Assembly (NCBI RefSeq): GCF_038066595.1
Contig: NZ_JBBUTH010000004.1
Location: 496,001-560,000, forward strand
Direction of reading: 5' to 3'
DNA: 64,000 nucleotides
From: Pseudaquabacterium inlustre
GTDB taxonomy: Bacteria; Pseudomonadota; Gammaproteobacteria; Burkholderiales; Burkholderiaceae_C
Positions 46,167 through 55,895 of the stretch are shown here, in pieces (position 1 is the first letter of the stretch; the number at the start of each line of letters is the position of its first letter). The position numbers were made by a program, and so were the translations under genes. Below the pieces are notes generated by a model. The model saw nothing but the letters and a program-made list of their open reading frames with translations, had not been told where the DNA came from and made no database searches.

Positions 46167-47144
46167 TCAACCCCGAGCCGGGGCCGGGCGCAGGCGCGCC
46201 CACAGCGAACGCAGCAGGCCCATCACGCCCGAGGGCATCAGGTACATCAGCAGGATCAGCACGGCGCCGTAGATCGCCCACGGCGCCGACTTGGAGATCT
46301 CGTCGGCGATGTTGGGCACGAACTGGATGAAGGCCGCGCCGAAGATGGCGCCGGGGATCGACGCCAGGCCACCCACCACCACGCCCACCAGGAAGGTGAT
46401 CGACAGGAACACCGTGAAGCTGTCGGGCGAGACGAAGGCCACGCAGATGGCGCCCAGGCCACCGGCCACGCCGGTGAAGGCGGCCGACACACCGAAGGCC
46501 ATGCTCTTGAACAGCGGCAGGTTGATGCCCATGGCGGTGGCGGCGATGGGATGGTCGCGGATGGCGATCAGCGCGCGGCCGATGCGCCCGCGCAGCAGGT
46601 TCCAGGCGATCAGGAACATCAGCGCGGCGACGATCAGCGTGAAGAAGTACAGCCAGCGGTCGGCCGACAGCGGCTGGTTCAGGAAGCGGAACTCGAACGG
46701 TGCGTCGGGCTTGCTGAGCACGATGCCCTGCACGCCACCGGTCAGGTGCTCGATCTTCTTGTACTTCAGCAACTGCGGCACGGCCAGCGCGAAGGCGAAG
46801 GTGGCCAGCGCCAGGTAGTGCCCGCCCAGCCGCAGGGCCGGAAAGCCCATCAGGAAGCCGAGGATGAAGCACACCAGGGCCGAGACCGGCAGCGTGGCCC
46901 AGTAGGGCCAGCCGGCCATGCTCATCAGCATGGCGGCGGCGTAGGCGCCCACCGCGTAGAAGGCGCCGTGGCCCAGCGAGATCTGGCCGTTGAAGCCGGT
47001 CAGCAGGTTCAGGCCCAGCACCGCCACCGCATACACCAGCACCAGGTTGAACTGGAACACGCGGTAGTTCTTGAACAGGAAGGGCAGCACCAGCAGGCCG
47101 GCGGCCAGCAGCACCATCAGGACGATCTTGAGGGTCTTGTTCAT
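46167..47144 (-). CDS. livM: Branched-chain amino-acid-type ABC transporter permease LivM
   Basis: 325 residues, mostly hydrophobic helices. LNLLTGFNGQISLGHGAFYAVGAY near residue 47 and GVVVGGLASIPGAIFGAAFIQF near the end are LivM signatures, the latter being part of the EAA-like loop that meets the ATPase. Pairs with LivH to form the membrane channel. A basic C-terminus (LWARLRPAPARG) follows the last helix. Starts 21 bases after livH ends. Confidence 0.94.
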   Translation of the reverse strand: MNKTLKIVLMVLLAAGLLVLPFLFKNYRVFQFNLVLVYAVAVLGLNLLTGFNGQISLGHGAFYAVGAYAAAMLMSMAGWPYWATLPVSALVCFILGFLMGFPALRLGGHYLALATFAFALAVPQLLKYKKIEHLTGGVQGIVLSKPDAPFEFRFLNQPLSADRWLYFFTLIVAALMFLIAWNLLRGRIGRALIAIRDHPIAATAMGINLPLFKSMAFGVSAAFTGVAGGLGAICVAFVSPDSFTVFLSITFLVGVVVGGLASIPGAIFGAAFIQFVPNIADEISKSAPWAIYGAVLILLMYLMPSGVMGLLRSLWARLRPAPARG

Positions 47145-47165
47145 GTCGAGTCTCTTTGTGCCGCG

Positions 47166-48038
47166 TCAGACCCGCGTGACCACGTGCTTGCCGAACAGGC
47201 CGTTGGGCCGCAGCGTCAGCGTGCCGACGATCAGCACCAGCGCCACGCTGAGCTTCAACTCGGTGCCGATGACGTAGGCGCCCAGCAGGTTCTCGAGCAC
47301 GCCGACGATGAAGCCACCCAGCACCGCGGCGCCGGGGTTGTCGATGCCGCCCAGCAGCGCCGCGGCAAAGCCGTACAGCAGGATGCCGCTCATCATGTTG
47401 GGGTCAAGGTAGACCACCGGCGCCACCATCATGCCGGCCACCGCGCCGATGGCCGCGGCCAGGCCCCAGCCCACCGCCAGCATCCAGCTCACGCGGATGC
47501 CCACCAGGCGCGCCGACTCGGGGTTCTGCGCCGCTGCACGCATCGCCAGGCCCACGGGGGTGAAGCGGAAGAACGCGTACAGCGCGCCCAGCACCGCCAG
47601 CATCACCAGGGCCGAGCCCATCTCGTGCGCGCTGAACAGCTTGTTGGCCAGCGCGCCCTTCTGGTCGAAGGGGCTGGGGAAGGCCTTGATCGTGTGCTCG
47701 AAGATCCAGCCGGCCAGCGAGTTGAAGATCACCAGCAGGCCGATGAAGACGATGACGTTGGTGAGCACCGGTGCCTTCTCGACCGGCCGCAGGATGATGC
47801 GCTGCACCGCCACGCCGGCCACGAAGCTGATGGCCACGGTGGCGAAGAACGCGCCCCAGTACGGCCAGCCCGCCTGGATCAGCGCCCAGGCGATGAAGGT
47901 GGAGAACGTGGCCATCTCGCCCTGGGCGAAATTGATGTGGTGCGTGGCCTGGTAGATCATCACCAGGGCCAGGGCCACGCTGCCGTAGATGCAGCCGTTG
48001 GCCAGGCCCGAGGTGATCTGGTGGAGGAAGGCTTCCAT
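47166..48038 (-). CDS. livH: Branched-chain amino-acid-type ABC transporter permease LivH
   Basis: 290 residues with about eight hydrophobic segments. FLHQITSGLANGCIYGSVALALVMIY and INFAQGEMATFSTFIAWAL are the usual LivH opening, and GGIDNPGAAVLGGFIVGVLENL is the ATPase-contact loop. Partner of LivM. Lies 15 bases downstream of livF. Confidence 0.95.
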   Translation of the reverse strand: MEAFLHQITSGLANGCIYGSVALALVMIYQATHHINFAQGEMATFSTFIAWALIQAGWPYWGAFFATVAISFVAGVAVQRIILRPVEKAPVLTNVIVFIGLLVIFNSLAGWIFEHTIKAFPSPFDQKGALANKLFSAHEMGSALVMLAVLGALYAFFRFTPVGLAMRAAAQNPESARLVGIRVSWMLAVGWGLAAAIGAVAGMMVAPVVYLDPNMMSGILLYGFAAALLGGIDNPGAAVLGGFIVGVLENLLGAYVIGTELKLSVALVLIVGTLTLRPNGLFGKHVVTRV

Positions 48039-48053
48039 GTTGGTCAGAACCTC

Positions 48054-48769
<716 letters not shown>

Positions 48770-48773
<4 letters not shown>

Positions 48774-49558
48774 ACGGTCTCCGCGGGTGCGCCGAGGTAG
48801 GCGGCGATGACATCGGGGTGGCGCTGGATCTCGGCCGGCGTGCCCTCGGCGATCTTCTTGCCGAAGTTCAGCGCCACGATGTGGTCGGACACGCTCATCA
48901 CCAGGCTCATGTGGTGCTCGACCAGCAGCACCGTCATCTTCAGGCGGTCGCGCACGTCGGTGATCAGCCGGCCCAGATCGGCCAGCTCCTCATGGTTCAG
49001 GCCGGCGGCGGGCTCGTCCAGCAGCAGCAGCTTGGGGTCGGCGGCCAGTGCGCGGCCCATCTCCACGCGCTTTTGCGTGCCGAAGGGCAGGTCGCCGGCC
49101 GGGCGGTCGGCCACGCTGGTGAGCTCGAGGTACTCCATGATCTCGTCGGCGCGCTGGCGCAGCCGGCGCTCCTCGGCGCTGACGGCCGGCAGGCGCAGCG
49201 CGCTGGCGATGAAGCCCGAGGCCGAGCGCGAGTGCGCGCCGATCATGATGTTGTCGCGCACCGGCAAGGTGCGGAACATCGCCAGGTTCTGGAAGGTGCG
49301 GCCCATGCCGAGCGTGGCGATGCGGTGCGTGGGCATGGCGGTGATCGACTCGCCGTCGAAGACGATGTCGCCGGCCTGGTAGGCATACAGCCGCGACAGG
49401 CAGTTGAACAGCGTGGTCTTGCCCGCGCCGTTCGGGCCGATCAGGCCGCACACCTGGTGCCGCGGCACGTCGAAGCTCACGCCGTCGAGTGCGACGATGC
49501 CGCCGAAGCGCACCGTCACACCGCGCACGCTGAGGAGGGGGCCTCCGTTGTCTGCCAT
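48770..49558 (-). CDS. livG: Branched-chain amino-acid-type ABC transporter ATP-binding protein LivG
   Basis: 262 residues from ATG at 49558; ATG at 49573 would add five residues but has no Shine-Dalgarno. Walker A is GPNGAGKTTLFNCL, then RTFQNLAMF (LivG-typical Q-loop area). The signature is degenerate (LPFGTQKRVEM), which is normal for LivG, and Walker B is LLLLDEPAAGLNHEE. First gene of the six-gene operon livG-livF-livH-livM-binding protein-CoA-transferase. Confidence 0.95.
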
Positions 49559-49614
49559 CTGTGGTGATCCCATCGTTGCAGAGGTCGGGCTGCGCCAGCC
49601 CGTCCGACGCCGCG

Positions 49615-49643
49615 TTTATAGGTGGGGCCCCCCATGGGCGTAA
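49615..49643 (-). promoter_or_regulatory. Candidate promoter of the liv operon
   Basis: On the minus strand TTACGC (49643-49638), a 17-base spacer, then TATAAA (49620-49615), placing the start about 50 bases before livG. The 200-base gap to the divergent acyl-CoA synthetase gene must also hold the promoter for that gene, which I cannot place with confidence. Confidence 0.4.
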
Positions 49644-49782
49644 GCGGGGCTTGCCCTGACAAACGCGCGACATTCCGTCAGCTGGAAGGGGGGCTTCGTG
49701 TGCGACGATCACCGAGGCCCTTCGGGGACGCGTCAATTGCAGCAAGATCGGCGTCGTGCGACGCCCGTTGGAGGAACCGCTG

Positions 49783-51429
49783 ATGAGCATCTACGACCAG
49801 CATCTCGACAAGACCGCAGCCAACTTCGTGGCCCTGTCACCGGTGAGCTTCGTCGAGCGAAGCGCCGAAGTGTTCGGTGACCTGCCCGCCGTGGTGCACG
49901 GCCAGCGCCGCTACACCTGGGCGCAGACGCGCGAGCGCTCGGCGCGCCTGGCGGCGGCCTTGCGCGCGCTGGGCGTGGGCCGCATGCACACCGTGAGCGT
50001 GATGCTGCCCAACACGCCCGAGATGGTGGAGGCGCACTACGCCGTGCCGGCACTCAACGCCGTACTCAACACGCTGAATACGCGGCTCGATGCCGCGCTG
50101 ATCGCCTGGCAGATGAACCACTGCGAGGCCACGGTGCTGATCACCGACCGCGAGTTCGCGCCGGTGATGGCGCCGGCGCTGAAGATCCTGCGCGAGCAGC
50201 ATGGCCGGGAGCCCATCGTCATCGACGTGTGCGACAGCGAGTACACCGGCGCCGGCGAGTGCCTGGGCTCGCTGGAGTACGAGACCCTGCTGGCCACGCA
50301 TGCGCCGCTGCCCACGCTGGACGGCCCGGCCGACGAGTGGGACGCCATCGCGGTGAGCTACACCTCGGGCACCACGGGCGATCCCAAGGGCGTGGTCACG
50401 CACCACCGCGGCGCCTACCTGAACGCCGTGGGCAATGCCGTCACCTGGACCATGCCGCAGTTCCCCACCTACCTGTGGACGCTGCCGATGTTCCACTGCA
50501 ATGGCTGGTGCTTCCCGTGGACGGTGGCCATGCAGGCCGGCACGCATGTGTGCCTGCGCCGCGTGGAGGCCCGTGCCATCCTCGACGGCATCCGCACGCA
50601 CGGCGTCGACCACTACTGCGCCGCGCCCATCGTGCACAGCCTGATCTACAACGCGCCGCCGGAGCTGCGCGACGGCATCACGCAGCAGGTGCGTGGCATG
50701 GTGGCGGGTGCTGCGCCTCCGGCCGCGATGATCGAGGGCATGGCCAAGATCGGCTTCGACATCACGCATGTGTACGGGCTGACCGAGGTCTACGGCCCGG
50801 CCGGCGTGGCCGCCAAACGCGCATCATGGGCGGCAGAAGGCCTGAGCGAGCAGACGCGGTTGAACGGCCGCCAGGGCGTTCGCTACCCGCTGCAGGAAGG
50901 CATGACCGTGATGAACCCCGAGACGATGGCCGAGGTGCCGGCCGACGGGCAGACCATGGGCGAGATCATGTTCCGCGGCAATGTGGTGATGAAGGGCTAC
51001 CTGAAGAACCCCAAGGCGACCGAAGCTTCGCTGGCCGGCGGCTGGTTCCACACCGGTGACCTGGCCGTGCTGGAGTCCGACCGCTACGTCAAGATCAAGG
51101 ACCGCAGCAAGGACGTGATCATCTCGGGCGGCGAGAACATCAGCTCCATCGAGGTGGAGGATGCGCTCTATCGCCACGCTGCCGTGGCCGCCTGCGCGGT
51201 GGTGGCCAAGCCCGACCCGAAGTGGGGCGAGACGCCGGTGGCCTATGTCGAGCTGAAGGCCGGCGCGTCGGTCACGGCCGAGGAGCTGGTGGCGCACTGC
51301 AAGGGCCTGCTGGCCGGCTACAAGGTGCCGCGCGAGATCCGCTTCGAGGAGATCCCCAAGACCTCCACCGGCAAGATCCAGAAGTTCCAGCTGCGCGAAC
51401 GGGCCAAGTCCACCTCCGCCATCGAGTGA
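49783..51429 (+). CDS. AMP-dependent acyl-CoA synthetase
   Basis: 548 residues from ATG at 49783, chosen for the GGAGG upstream. ANL-superfamily ligase: nucleotide motif SYTSGTTGDPKGV (about residue 197), VYGLTEVYGPAG, TGDLAVLESDRYVKIKDRSKD hinge, and the catalytic lysine in TSTGKIQKFQL near the end. It forms an acyl-AMP and then an acyl-CoA. The MSIYDQHLDKTAANFVALSP start is that of medium/short-chain or methylmercaptopropionate-type ligases, so the acid is not certain. It precedes a crotonase-family gene by 17 bases and diverges from the liv operon. Confidence 0.92.
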   Translation: MSIYDQHLDKTAANFVALSPVSFVERSAEVFGDLPAVVHGQRRYTWAQTRERSARLAAALRALGVGRMHTVSVMLPNTPEMVEAHYAVPALNAVLNTLNTRLDAALIAWQMNHCEATVLITDREFAPVMAPALKILREQHGREPIVIDVCDSEYTGAGECLGSLEYETLLATHAPLPTLDGPADEWDAIAVSYTSGTTGDPKGVVTHHRGAYLNAVGNAVTWTMPQFPTYLWTLPMFHCNGWCFPWTVAMQAGTHVCLRRVEARAILDGIRTHGVDHYCAAPIVHSLIYNAPPELRDGITQQVRGMVAGAAPPAAMIEGMAKIGFDITHVYGLTEVYGPAGVAAKRASWAAEGLSEQTRLNGRQGVRYPLQEGMTVMNPETMAEVPADGQTMGEIMFRGNVVMKGYLKNPKATEASLAGGWFHTGDLAVLESDRYVKIKDRSKDVIISGGENISSIEVEDALYRHAAVAACAVVAKPDPKWGETPVAYVELKAGASVTAEELVAHCKGLLAGYKVPREIRFEEIPKTSTGKIQKFQLRERAKSTSAIE

Positions 51430-51446
51430 GCCCCGGAGACACCACC

Positions 51447-52232
51447 ATGCTGACCACCGACGACCCGCTGCTGCTGCGCCACGACGATGCGCGCGGCGTG
51501 ATCACGCTGACGCTGAACCGACCGCAGGCCTTCAACTCGCTCAGCGAGGCCATGCTGGTGGCGCTGCAGACCGAGCTGGACGCCATCGCCGCCGACCCGA
51601 AGGCGCGGGTGGTGGTGATTGCCGCGGCCGGCAAGGCCTTCTGCGCCGGGCATGATTTGAAGGAGATGCGCGCGGCACCCTCGCAGGCCTACTACGAGGG
51701 CTTGTTCGCACAATGCGGCCGCATGATGCTGAGCATCCAGCGCCTGCCGGTGCCGGTGATCGCACAGGTGCAGGGCATCGCCACCGCGGCCGGCTGCCAG
51801 CTGGTGGGCATGTGCGATCTGGCGGTGGCGGCCGATGACGCGCGCTTCGCCGTCAGCGGCGTCAACCTGGGCCTCTTTTGCGCCACGCCCAGCGTGGCGC
51901 TCAGCCGCAACCTGCCCCGCAAGCAGGCCTTCGAGATGCTGGTCACCGGCGCCTTCATCAGCGCGAGCCAGGCGCTGGAACGCGGCCTGGTCAACCGCGT
52001 GGTGCCGCACGACCGGCTGCCGGCCGAAGTCGAATCGCTCGTGGCCAGCATCGTGGCCAAGCCGCGCGTGGCGCTGGCCATGGGCAAGGGCCTGTTCTAC
52101 CGCCAGCTCGAGACCGGCATCGCCGCCGCCTACGACGACGCCGCCAAGACCATGGCCTGCAACATGATGGACGCCAGCGCGCTGGAAGGCGTGCAGGCCT
52201 TCATCGACAAGCGCCCACCACAGTGGGGCTGA
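51447..52232 (+). CDS. Enoyl-CoA hydratase/isomerase-family protein, ECHDC3-like
   Basis: 261 residues with CCGGAG before the ATG. Crotonase fold: oxyanion segments GKAFCAGHDLKEMRA and GIATAAGCQLVGMCD. Where active hydratases usually have Glu (GGCEL and PEI motifs), this protein has AGCQL and SGVNLGLFC, so both catalytic glutamates appear to be missing. Vertebrate ECHDC3-type relatives share this pattern. It may bind or process an acyl-CoA other than by hydration. Probably in one operon with the acyl-CoA synthetase. Its TGA abuts the convergent smpB stop, forming TGATCA. Confidence 0.88.
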   Translation: MLTTDDPLLLRHDDARGVITLTLNRPQAFNSLSEAMLVALQTELDAIAADPKARVVVIAAAGKAFCAGHDLKEMRAAPSQAYYEGLFAQCGRMMLSIQRLPVPVIAQVQGIATAAGCQLVGMCDLAVAADDARFAVSGVNLGLFCATPSVALSRNLPRKQAFEMLVTGAFISASQALERGLVNRVVPHDRLPAEVESLVASIVAKPRVALAMGKGLFYRQLETGIAAAYDDAAKTMACNMMDASALEGVQAFIDKRPPQWG

Positions 52233-52775
52233 TCAATCCTTGCCGGGTCCGCTGACGCGATTGCGCATCAGCCGGCCCTGCTCGCGCTTCCAGTCCTTGT
52301 CCTTCTGGTCCTCGCGCTTGTCGTGCTGGGCCTTGCCCTTGGCCAGCGCGATCTCCACCTTCACGCGCCCGCCCTTGTAGTGCAGGTTCAGCGGCACCAG
52401 CGTGAAGCCGCGTTGCTCCACCTTGCCCACCAGGCGGCGGATCTCCTGCTTGTGCATCAGCAGCTTCTTGGTGCGGTCGGGCTCGGGCACCACATGGGTC
52501 GAGGCCGAGCGCAGCGCATTGATGCGGCAGCCGATCAGGTACAGCTCGCCGTTCTTGATGACCACGTAGCCATCGGTCAGCTGCACCTGGCCGGCGCGGA
52601 TGGCCTTGATCTCCCAGCCATCGAGCACGATGCCGGCCTCGTGCCGTTCCTCGATGTGGTAGTCGTAGCGCGCACGGCGGTTCTCGGCGATCGGTGCCGA
52701 AGGCTTCAGATCCTTCGGGTTCACGCGGGCCTGGTCCTGGCGGGCGACGGTTCGATAGGGATTGGGCAGGGACAT
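52233..52775 (-). CDS. smpB: SsrA-binding protein SmpB
   Basis: 180 residues, slightly longer than E. coli SmpB (160) because of an N-terminal extension. IAENRRARYDYHIEERHEAGIVL, GWEIKAIRAGQVQL and the basic C-terminal tail KAQHDKREDQKDKDWKREQ are family hallmarks; the tail enters the ribosomal A site with tmRNA. It acts in rescue of stalled ribosomes. No ssrA gene is visible. Diverges from ratA. Confidence 0.97.
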   Translation of the reverse strand: MSLPNPYRTVARQDQARVNPKDLKPSAPIAENRRARYDYHIEERHEAGIVLDGWEIKAIRAGQVQLTDGYVVIKNGELYLIGCRINALRSASTHVVPEPDRTKKLLMHKQEIRRLVGKVEQRGFTLVPLNLHYKGGRVKVEIALAKGKAQHDKREDQKDKDWKREQGRLMRNRVSGPGKD

Positions 52776-52830
52776 GGAGGCCAGTGAGCCAATGGAAGAG
52801 GGGCCACCCAGCGCGCTGCCGGGCGGCCCC

Positions 52831-52847
52831 TAGAATTTGCCCATTGT
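52831..52847 (+). promoter_or_regulatory. -10 element of ratA giving a near-leaderless mRNA
   Basis: TAGAAT at 52831-52836 ends only 11 bases before the ratA ATG at 52848. A start site 6-8 bases below the -10 would leave a leader of about five bases, and no Shine-Dalgarno is present. No clear -35 hexamer. Confidence 0.35.
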
Positions 52848-53306
52848 ATGAAGCACGTGAAGAAGTCGGTCCTCCTCTGGTACTCGGCCAGCGAGATGTA
52901 CGCGCTGGTGACCGCGGTGGACGCCTACCCCGCCTTTCTGCCCTGGTGCGAGCGCGCCGAGGTGCTGTCGCAGGACGCGCAGGGCCCGACCGTGCGCGTG
53001 CACCTGCAGTTCGCCGGCCTGCGCCATGCCTTCACCACCCGCAACACCCAGGTAGCGGGCGAACTGGTGGACATGAAGCTGGTGGACGGCCCGTTCTCGC
53101 TGCTGGATGGCCAGTGGCGCTTCACGCCGCTGGGCGGTGCCGCCGGGGAGGGCCAGCCGCCGGCCTGCAAGGTGGAGTTCGAACTGACCTACGCCTTTGC
53201 CAACCGCGCCTTCGAGGGTGTGTTGAGCCCGGTGTTCGACAAGGTCGCCAACACCTTCGTCGATTCCTTCGTGCGGCGTGCCGAGCAGGTCTACGGTGAG
53301 CGCTGA
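52848..53306 (+). CDS. ratA: RatA-family START/coenzyme Q-binding-like protein
   Basis: 152 residues of the Coq10/START-like fold: VDAYPAFLPWCERAEVL, VHLQFAGLRHAFTTRN, and the C-terminal FDKVANTFVDSFVRRAEQVYG. In E. coli RatA was described as a toxin blocking 70S formation, but homologues next to smpB and rnfH may have a housekeeping or quinone-related role. The order ratA-rnfH is conserved and argues against a genuine toxin-antitoxin pair. Its end overlaps the rnfH start by 11 bases. Confidence 0.9.
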   Translation: MKHVKKSVLLWYSASEMYALVTAVDAYPAFLPWCERAEVLSQDAQGPTVRVHLQFAGLRHAFTTRNTQVAGELVDMKLVDGPFSLLDGQWRFTPLGGAAGEGQPPACKVEFELTYAFANRAFEGVLSPVFDKVANTFVDSFVRRAEQVYGER

Positions 53307-53685
53307 TCCTGTGACAGGCGAACTGGCGACCGCGCCGGTGGATGGCGTGCCCGTGCCCGCGGCCTCGGCCGGCGCCATCGGCGTGAGCCTGGTCTACGCC
53401 GCCGCGCCGCACGATCTGTGGCGGCTGTCGCTGCGCCTGCCGGCCGGCGCCACGGTGGCCGATGCGCTGCGCGCCAGCGGCTGGCTGCAGCGTCTGGGGG
53501 CGGCCACGCTCGATGCGCTGACGCCCAGCGTGTGGAACCGTGCCGTGGCGCCGGGCGCACGCCTGCGCGACGGCGACCGCATCGAGCTCAGCCGGCCGCT
53601 GACCGTCGATCCGAAGGAGGCGCGCCGTCTGCGCTACCGCCGCGACGGTGTGAAGCGCGCGCCACGCCGGCTGAAGACCGGCTGA
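53296..53685 (+). CDS. rnfH: RnfH-family ubiquitin-like protein
   Basis: 129 residues from the GTG at 53296, inside the end of ratA; an ATG at 53278 would add six residues. The core (VSLVYAAAPHDLWRLSLRLPAGATVADALRASG, here broken into two strands and a helix, then NRAVAPGARLRDGDRIELSRPL) is the RnfH beta-grasp fold. The DPKEARRLRY end is typical. Function is unclear; it was named for linkage to rnf electron-transport genes but is widely paired with ratA, as here. Confidence 0.88.
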   Translation: MSADPVTGELATAPVDGVPVPAASAGAIGVSLVYAAAPHDLWRLSLRLPAGATVADALRASGWLQRLGAATLDALTPSVWNRAVAPGARLRDGDRIELSRPLTVDPKEARRLRYRRDGVKRAPRRLKTG

Positions 53686-53714
53686 AGGGCGGGTGACGAC
53701 TGGCCGCCCGTCGC

Positions 53715-54260
53715 TCAGCGGCAGTCGGCGGCGATGACGCTGCGCGCGCGCTGCAGATCGGCGTTGCGCGCACTGTCATCGAGCACCTCGCGCTCGCCCT
53801 GGGCGTTGACGCGGAACAGGCGCTGGCCGCTTTGCAGCGTGGCCAGGCTCTGGCGGGCGCGCTCGCAGTTCTCGGCGCGCTGGCGGGCCTGGCGTTCCTC
53901 GTCGGCGCGTTGCTGGCTGCGGGCGTCCTGCTCCAGCTTCTTGCGCCGGGACTCCAGTTCGGGGTCGGTCGGCGCGCGGGCCGACGGGGCCGCGGCCGGT
54001 GCGCTGGCGGCATCGGTCGATGGCGTGCCGGCCGGGGCGGGGGACTTGCCCGCGTTGGCCGGTGGGGCCACCCGGGGCGCCGGGCGCTGCAGGATGTCCT
54101 TGTCCGGCACCTCGCGCGGCGGCGGCATGTCGCTGACATGCATCTGCCCGCGGCTGTCCTTCCACTTGTACTGGGCCTGCGCCGCGCCCGTCGCGAGGGC
54201 CAGCAGCAGACTACCCAGCAGCAGGGCCGGCAGGCGGGAATGGGGGCGGGCAGGGCTCAC
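53715..54260 (-). CDS. DUF4124-domain periplasmic protein
   Basis: 181 residues from the GTG at 54260, chosen because GGAG precedes it and the signal peptide follows directly; an ATG at 54362 would give an unlikely Arg-rich extension. A signal peptide (LPALLLGSLLLALATGAAQAQ) is followed by the DUF4124 core YKWKDSRGQMHVSDMPPP. Then come a Pro/Ala-rich linker and a charged coiled coil (about 95-135). The C-terminal part has two cysteines (AENCERA, AADCR) that could form a disulfide. Function unknown. Its position between rnfH and guaB is recurrent in Burkholderiales as I recall. Confidence 0.85.
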   Translation of the reverse strand: MSPARPHSRLPALLLGSLLLALATGAAQAQYKWKDSRGQMHVSDMPPPREVPDKDILQRPAPRVAPPANAGKSPAPAGTPSTDAASAPAAAPSARAPTDPELESRRKKLEQDARSQQRADEERQARQRAENCERARQSLATLQSGQRLFRVNAQGEREVLDDSARNADLQRARSVIAADCR

Positions 54261-54390
54261 GGTGGCGCGCTCCGGAAGGCGGCGGATGGACGGGGGGATG
54301 GCGGCGCGAAGTGTAGCGGCGCGCCGGCGGCCGACAGTGTGCTGGAGGGCCGTCCGGCGCATGTCGGGCGGCGGGTCCGCGCGCCTTCCC

Positions 54391-54396
54391 TATAAT
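54391..54396 (+). promoter_or_regulatory. Consensus -10 box of the guaB promoter
   Basis: A perfect TATAAT lies 27 bases before the guaB ATG, followed by GGAG as ribosome binding site. No good -35 hexamer is present at the usual distance, so the promoter may need an activator or upstream element. Confidence 0.6.
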
Positions 54397-54422
54397 CCGC
54401 TTTTGCGTCTGGAGCTTTCCAT

Positions 54423-55895
54423 ATGCGCCTTCTCGGCAAAGCGCTCACCTTCGACGACGTGTTGTTGGTGCCGGCCTACTCTCAGGTGTTGCCTCGCGAC
54501 ACCAGTCTTGCGACCAATCTGTCGCGCAACATCCGCCTGAACCTGCCGCTGGTGTCCGCCGCGATGGACACGGTGACCGAAGCGCGTCTGGCCATTGCCA
54601 TCGCGCAAGAGGGCGGCATGGGCATCGTGCACAAGAACCTCACGCCGCGCCAGCAGGCGGCCGAGGTGGCACGCGTCAAGCGCTATGAATCGGGCGTGCT
54701 GCGCGACCCGATCACCATCAGCCCCGGCGTGCCGGTGCGCGAGGTGATCGCACTCAGCCGCCAGCACGGCATCTCGGGCTTCCCGGTGGTGGAAGACGGT
54801 CGCGTGGTCGGCATCGTCACCGGCCGTGACCTGCGCTTCGAGACGCGCATGGACGCCCCGGTGCGCGAGATCATGACCCCGGCCGAGCGCTTGATCACCG
54901 TGAAGGAAGGCGCCACGATCGAAGAGGGCAAGGCCCTGATGCACAAGCACAAGCTCGAGCGCGTGCTGGTCGTCAACGAGGCCTTCGAACTGCGCGGCCT
55001 GATGACCGTGAAGGACATCACCAAGCAGACCAGCTTTCCGAATGCCGCGCGCGATGCGCAGGGCAAGCTGCGCGTCGGCGCCGCGGTCGGCGTGGGCGAG
55101 GGCACCGAGGAGCGCGTGGAACTGCTGGTCAAGGCCGGCGTCGACGCGCTGGTGGTCGACACCGCCCATGGCCACTCGGCCGGCGTGATCGAGCGCGTGC
55201 GCTGGGTCAAGCGCAACTTCCCGCAGGTCGATGTCATCGGCGGCAACATCGCCACCGGCGCGGCCGCGCTGGCGCTGGTGGAAGCCGGCGCCGACGGCGT
55301 CAAGGTCGGCATCGGCCCCGGCAGCATCTGCACCACCCGCATCGTGGCGGGCGTGGGCGTGCCGCAGATCACCGCCATCGACAACGTGGCCACGGCGCTC
55401 AAGGGCACCGGCGTGCCGCTGATCGCCGACGGCGGCATCCGCTACTCGGGCGACATCGCCAAGGCCATCGCGGCCGGCGCCGGCGCGGTGATGATGGGCG
55501 GCATGTTCGCCGGCACCGAAGAGGCGCCCGGCGAGGTCATCCTGTACCAGGGCCGCAGCTACAAGAGCTACCGCGGCATGGGCTCGATCGGTGCGATGAA
55601 GGCCGGTTCGGCCGACCGCTACTTCCAGGAAAACGACGAGACCAGCAACCCCAACGCCGACAAGCTGGTGCCCGAGGGCATCGAGGGTCGCGTGCCGTAC
55701 AAGGGCTCGATGGTCTCCATCGTGTACCAGATGGCCGGCGGCCTGCGCGCCAGCATGGGCTACTGCGGCTGCGCCACGGTCGAGCAGATGCACGAGCGGG
55801 CCGAGTTCGTCGAGATCACGGCCGCGGGCATCCGCGAGAGCCATGTGCACGACGTGCAGATCACCAAGGAAGCGCCCAATTACCGGGCGGAGTGA
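54423..55895 (+). CDS. guaB: Inosine-5'-monophosphate dehydrogenase
   Basis: 490 residues, the usual length. A (beta/alpha)8 barrel is interrupted by two CBS motifs (about residues 95-205). The catalytic Cys303 is in GPGSICTTRIVAGVG, and the flap has SYKSYRGMGS. It oxidises IMP to XMP, the committed step to GMP. Followed by an overlapping MFS gene and then guaA. Confidence 0.98.
   Translation: MRLLGKALTFDDVLLVPAYSQVLPRDTSLATNLSRNIRLNLPLVSAAMDTVTEARLAIAIAQEGGMGIVHKNLTPRQQAAEVARVKRYESGVLRDPITISPGVPVREVIALSRQHGISGFPVVEDGRVVGIVTGRDLRFETRMDAPVREIMTPAERLITVKEGATIEEGKALMHKHKLERVLVVNEAFELRGLMTVKDITKQTSFPNAARDAQGKLRVGAAVGVGEGTEERVELLVKAGVDALVVDTAHGHSAGVIERVRWVKRNFPQVDVIGGNIATGAAALALVEAGADGVKVGIGPGSICTTRIVAGVGVPQITAIDNVATALKGTGVPLIADGGIRYSGDIAKAIAAGAGAVMMGGMFAGTEEAPGEVILYQGRSYKSYRGMGSIGAMKAGSADRYFQENDETSNPNADKLVPEGIEGRVPYKGSMVSIVYQMAGGLRASMGYCGCATVEQMHERAEFVEITAAGIRESHVHDVQITKEAPNYRAE

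Noticed and set aside
52848..53685. ratA-rnfH as a toxin-antitoxin system
   Set aside because: RnfH-type neighbours are not shown to neutralise RatA in general, and the conserved position beside smpB and gua genes fits a housekeeping role.
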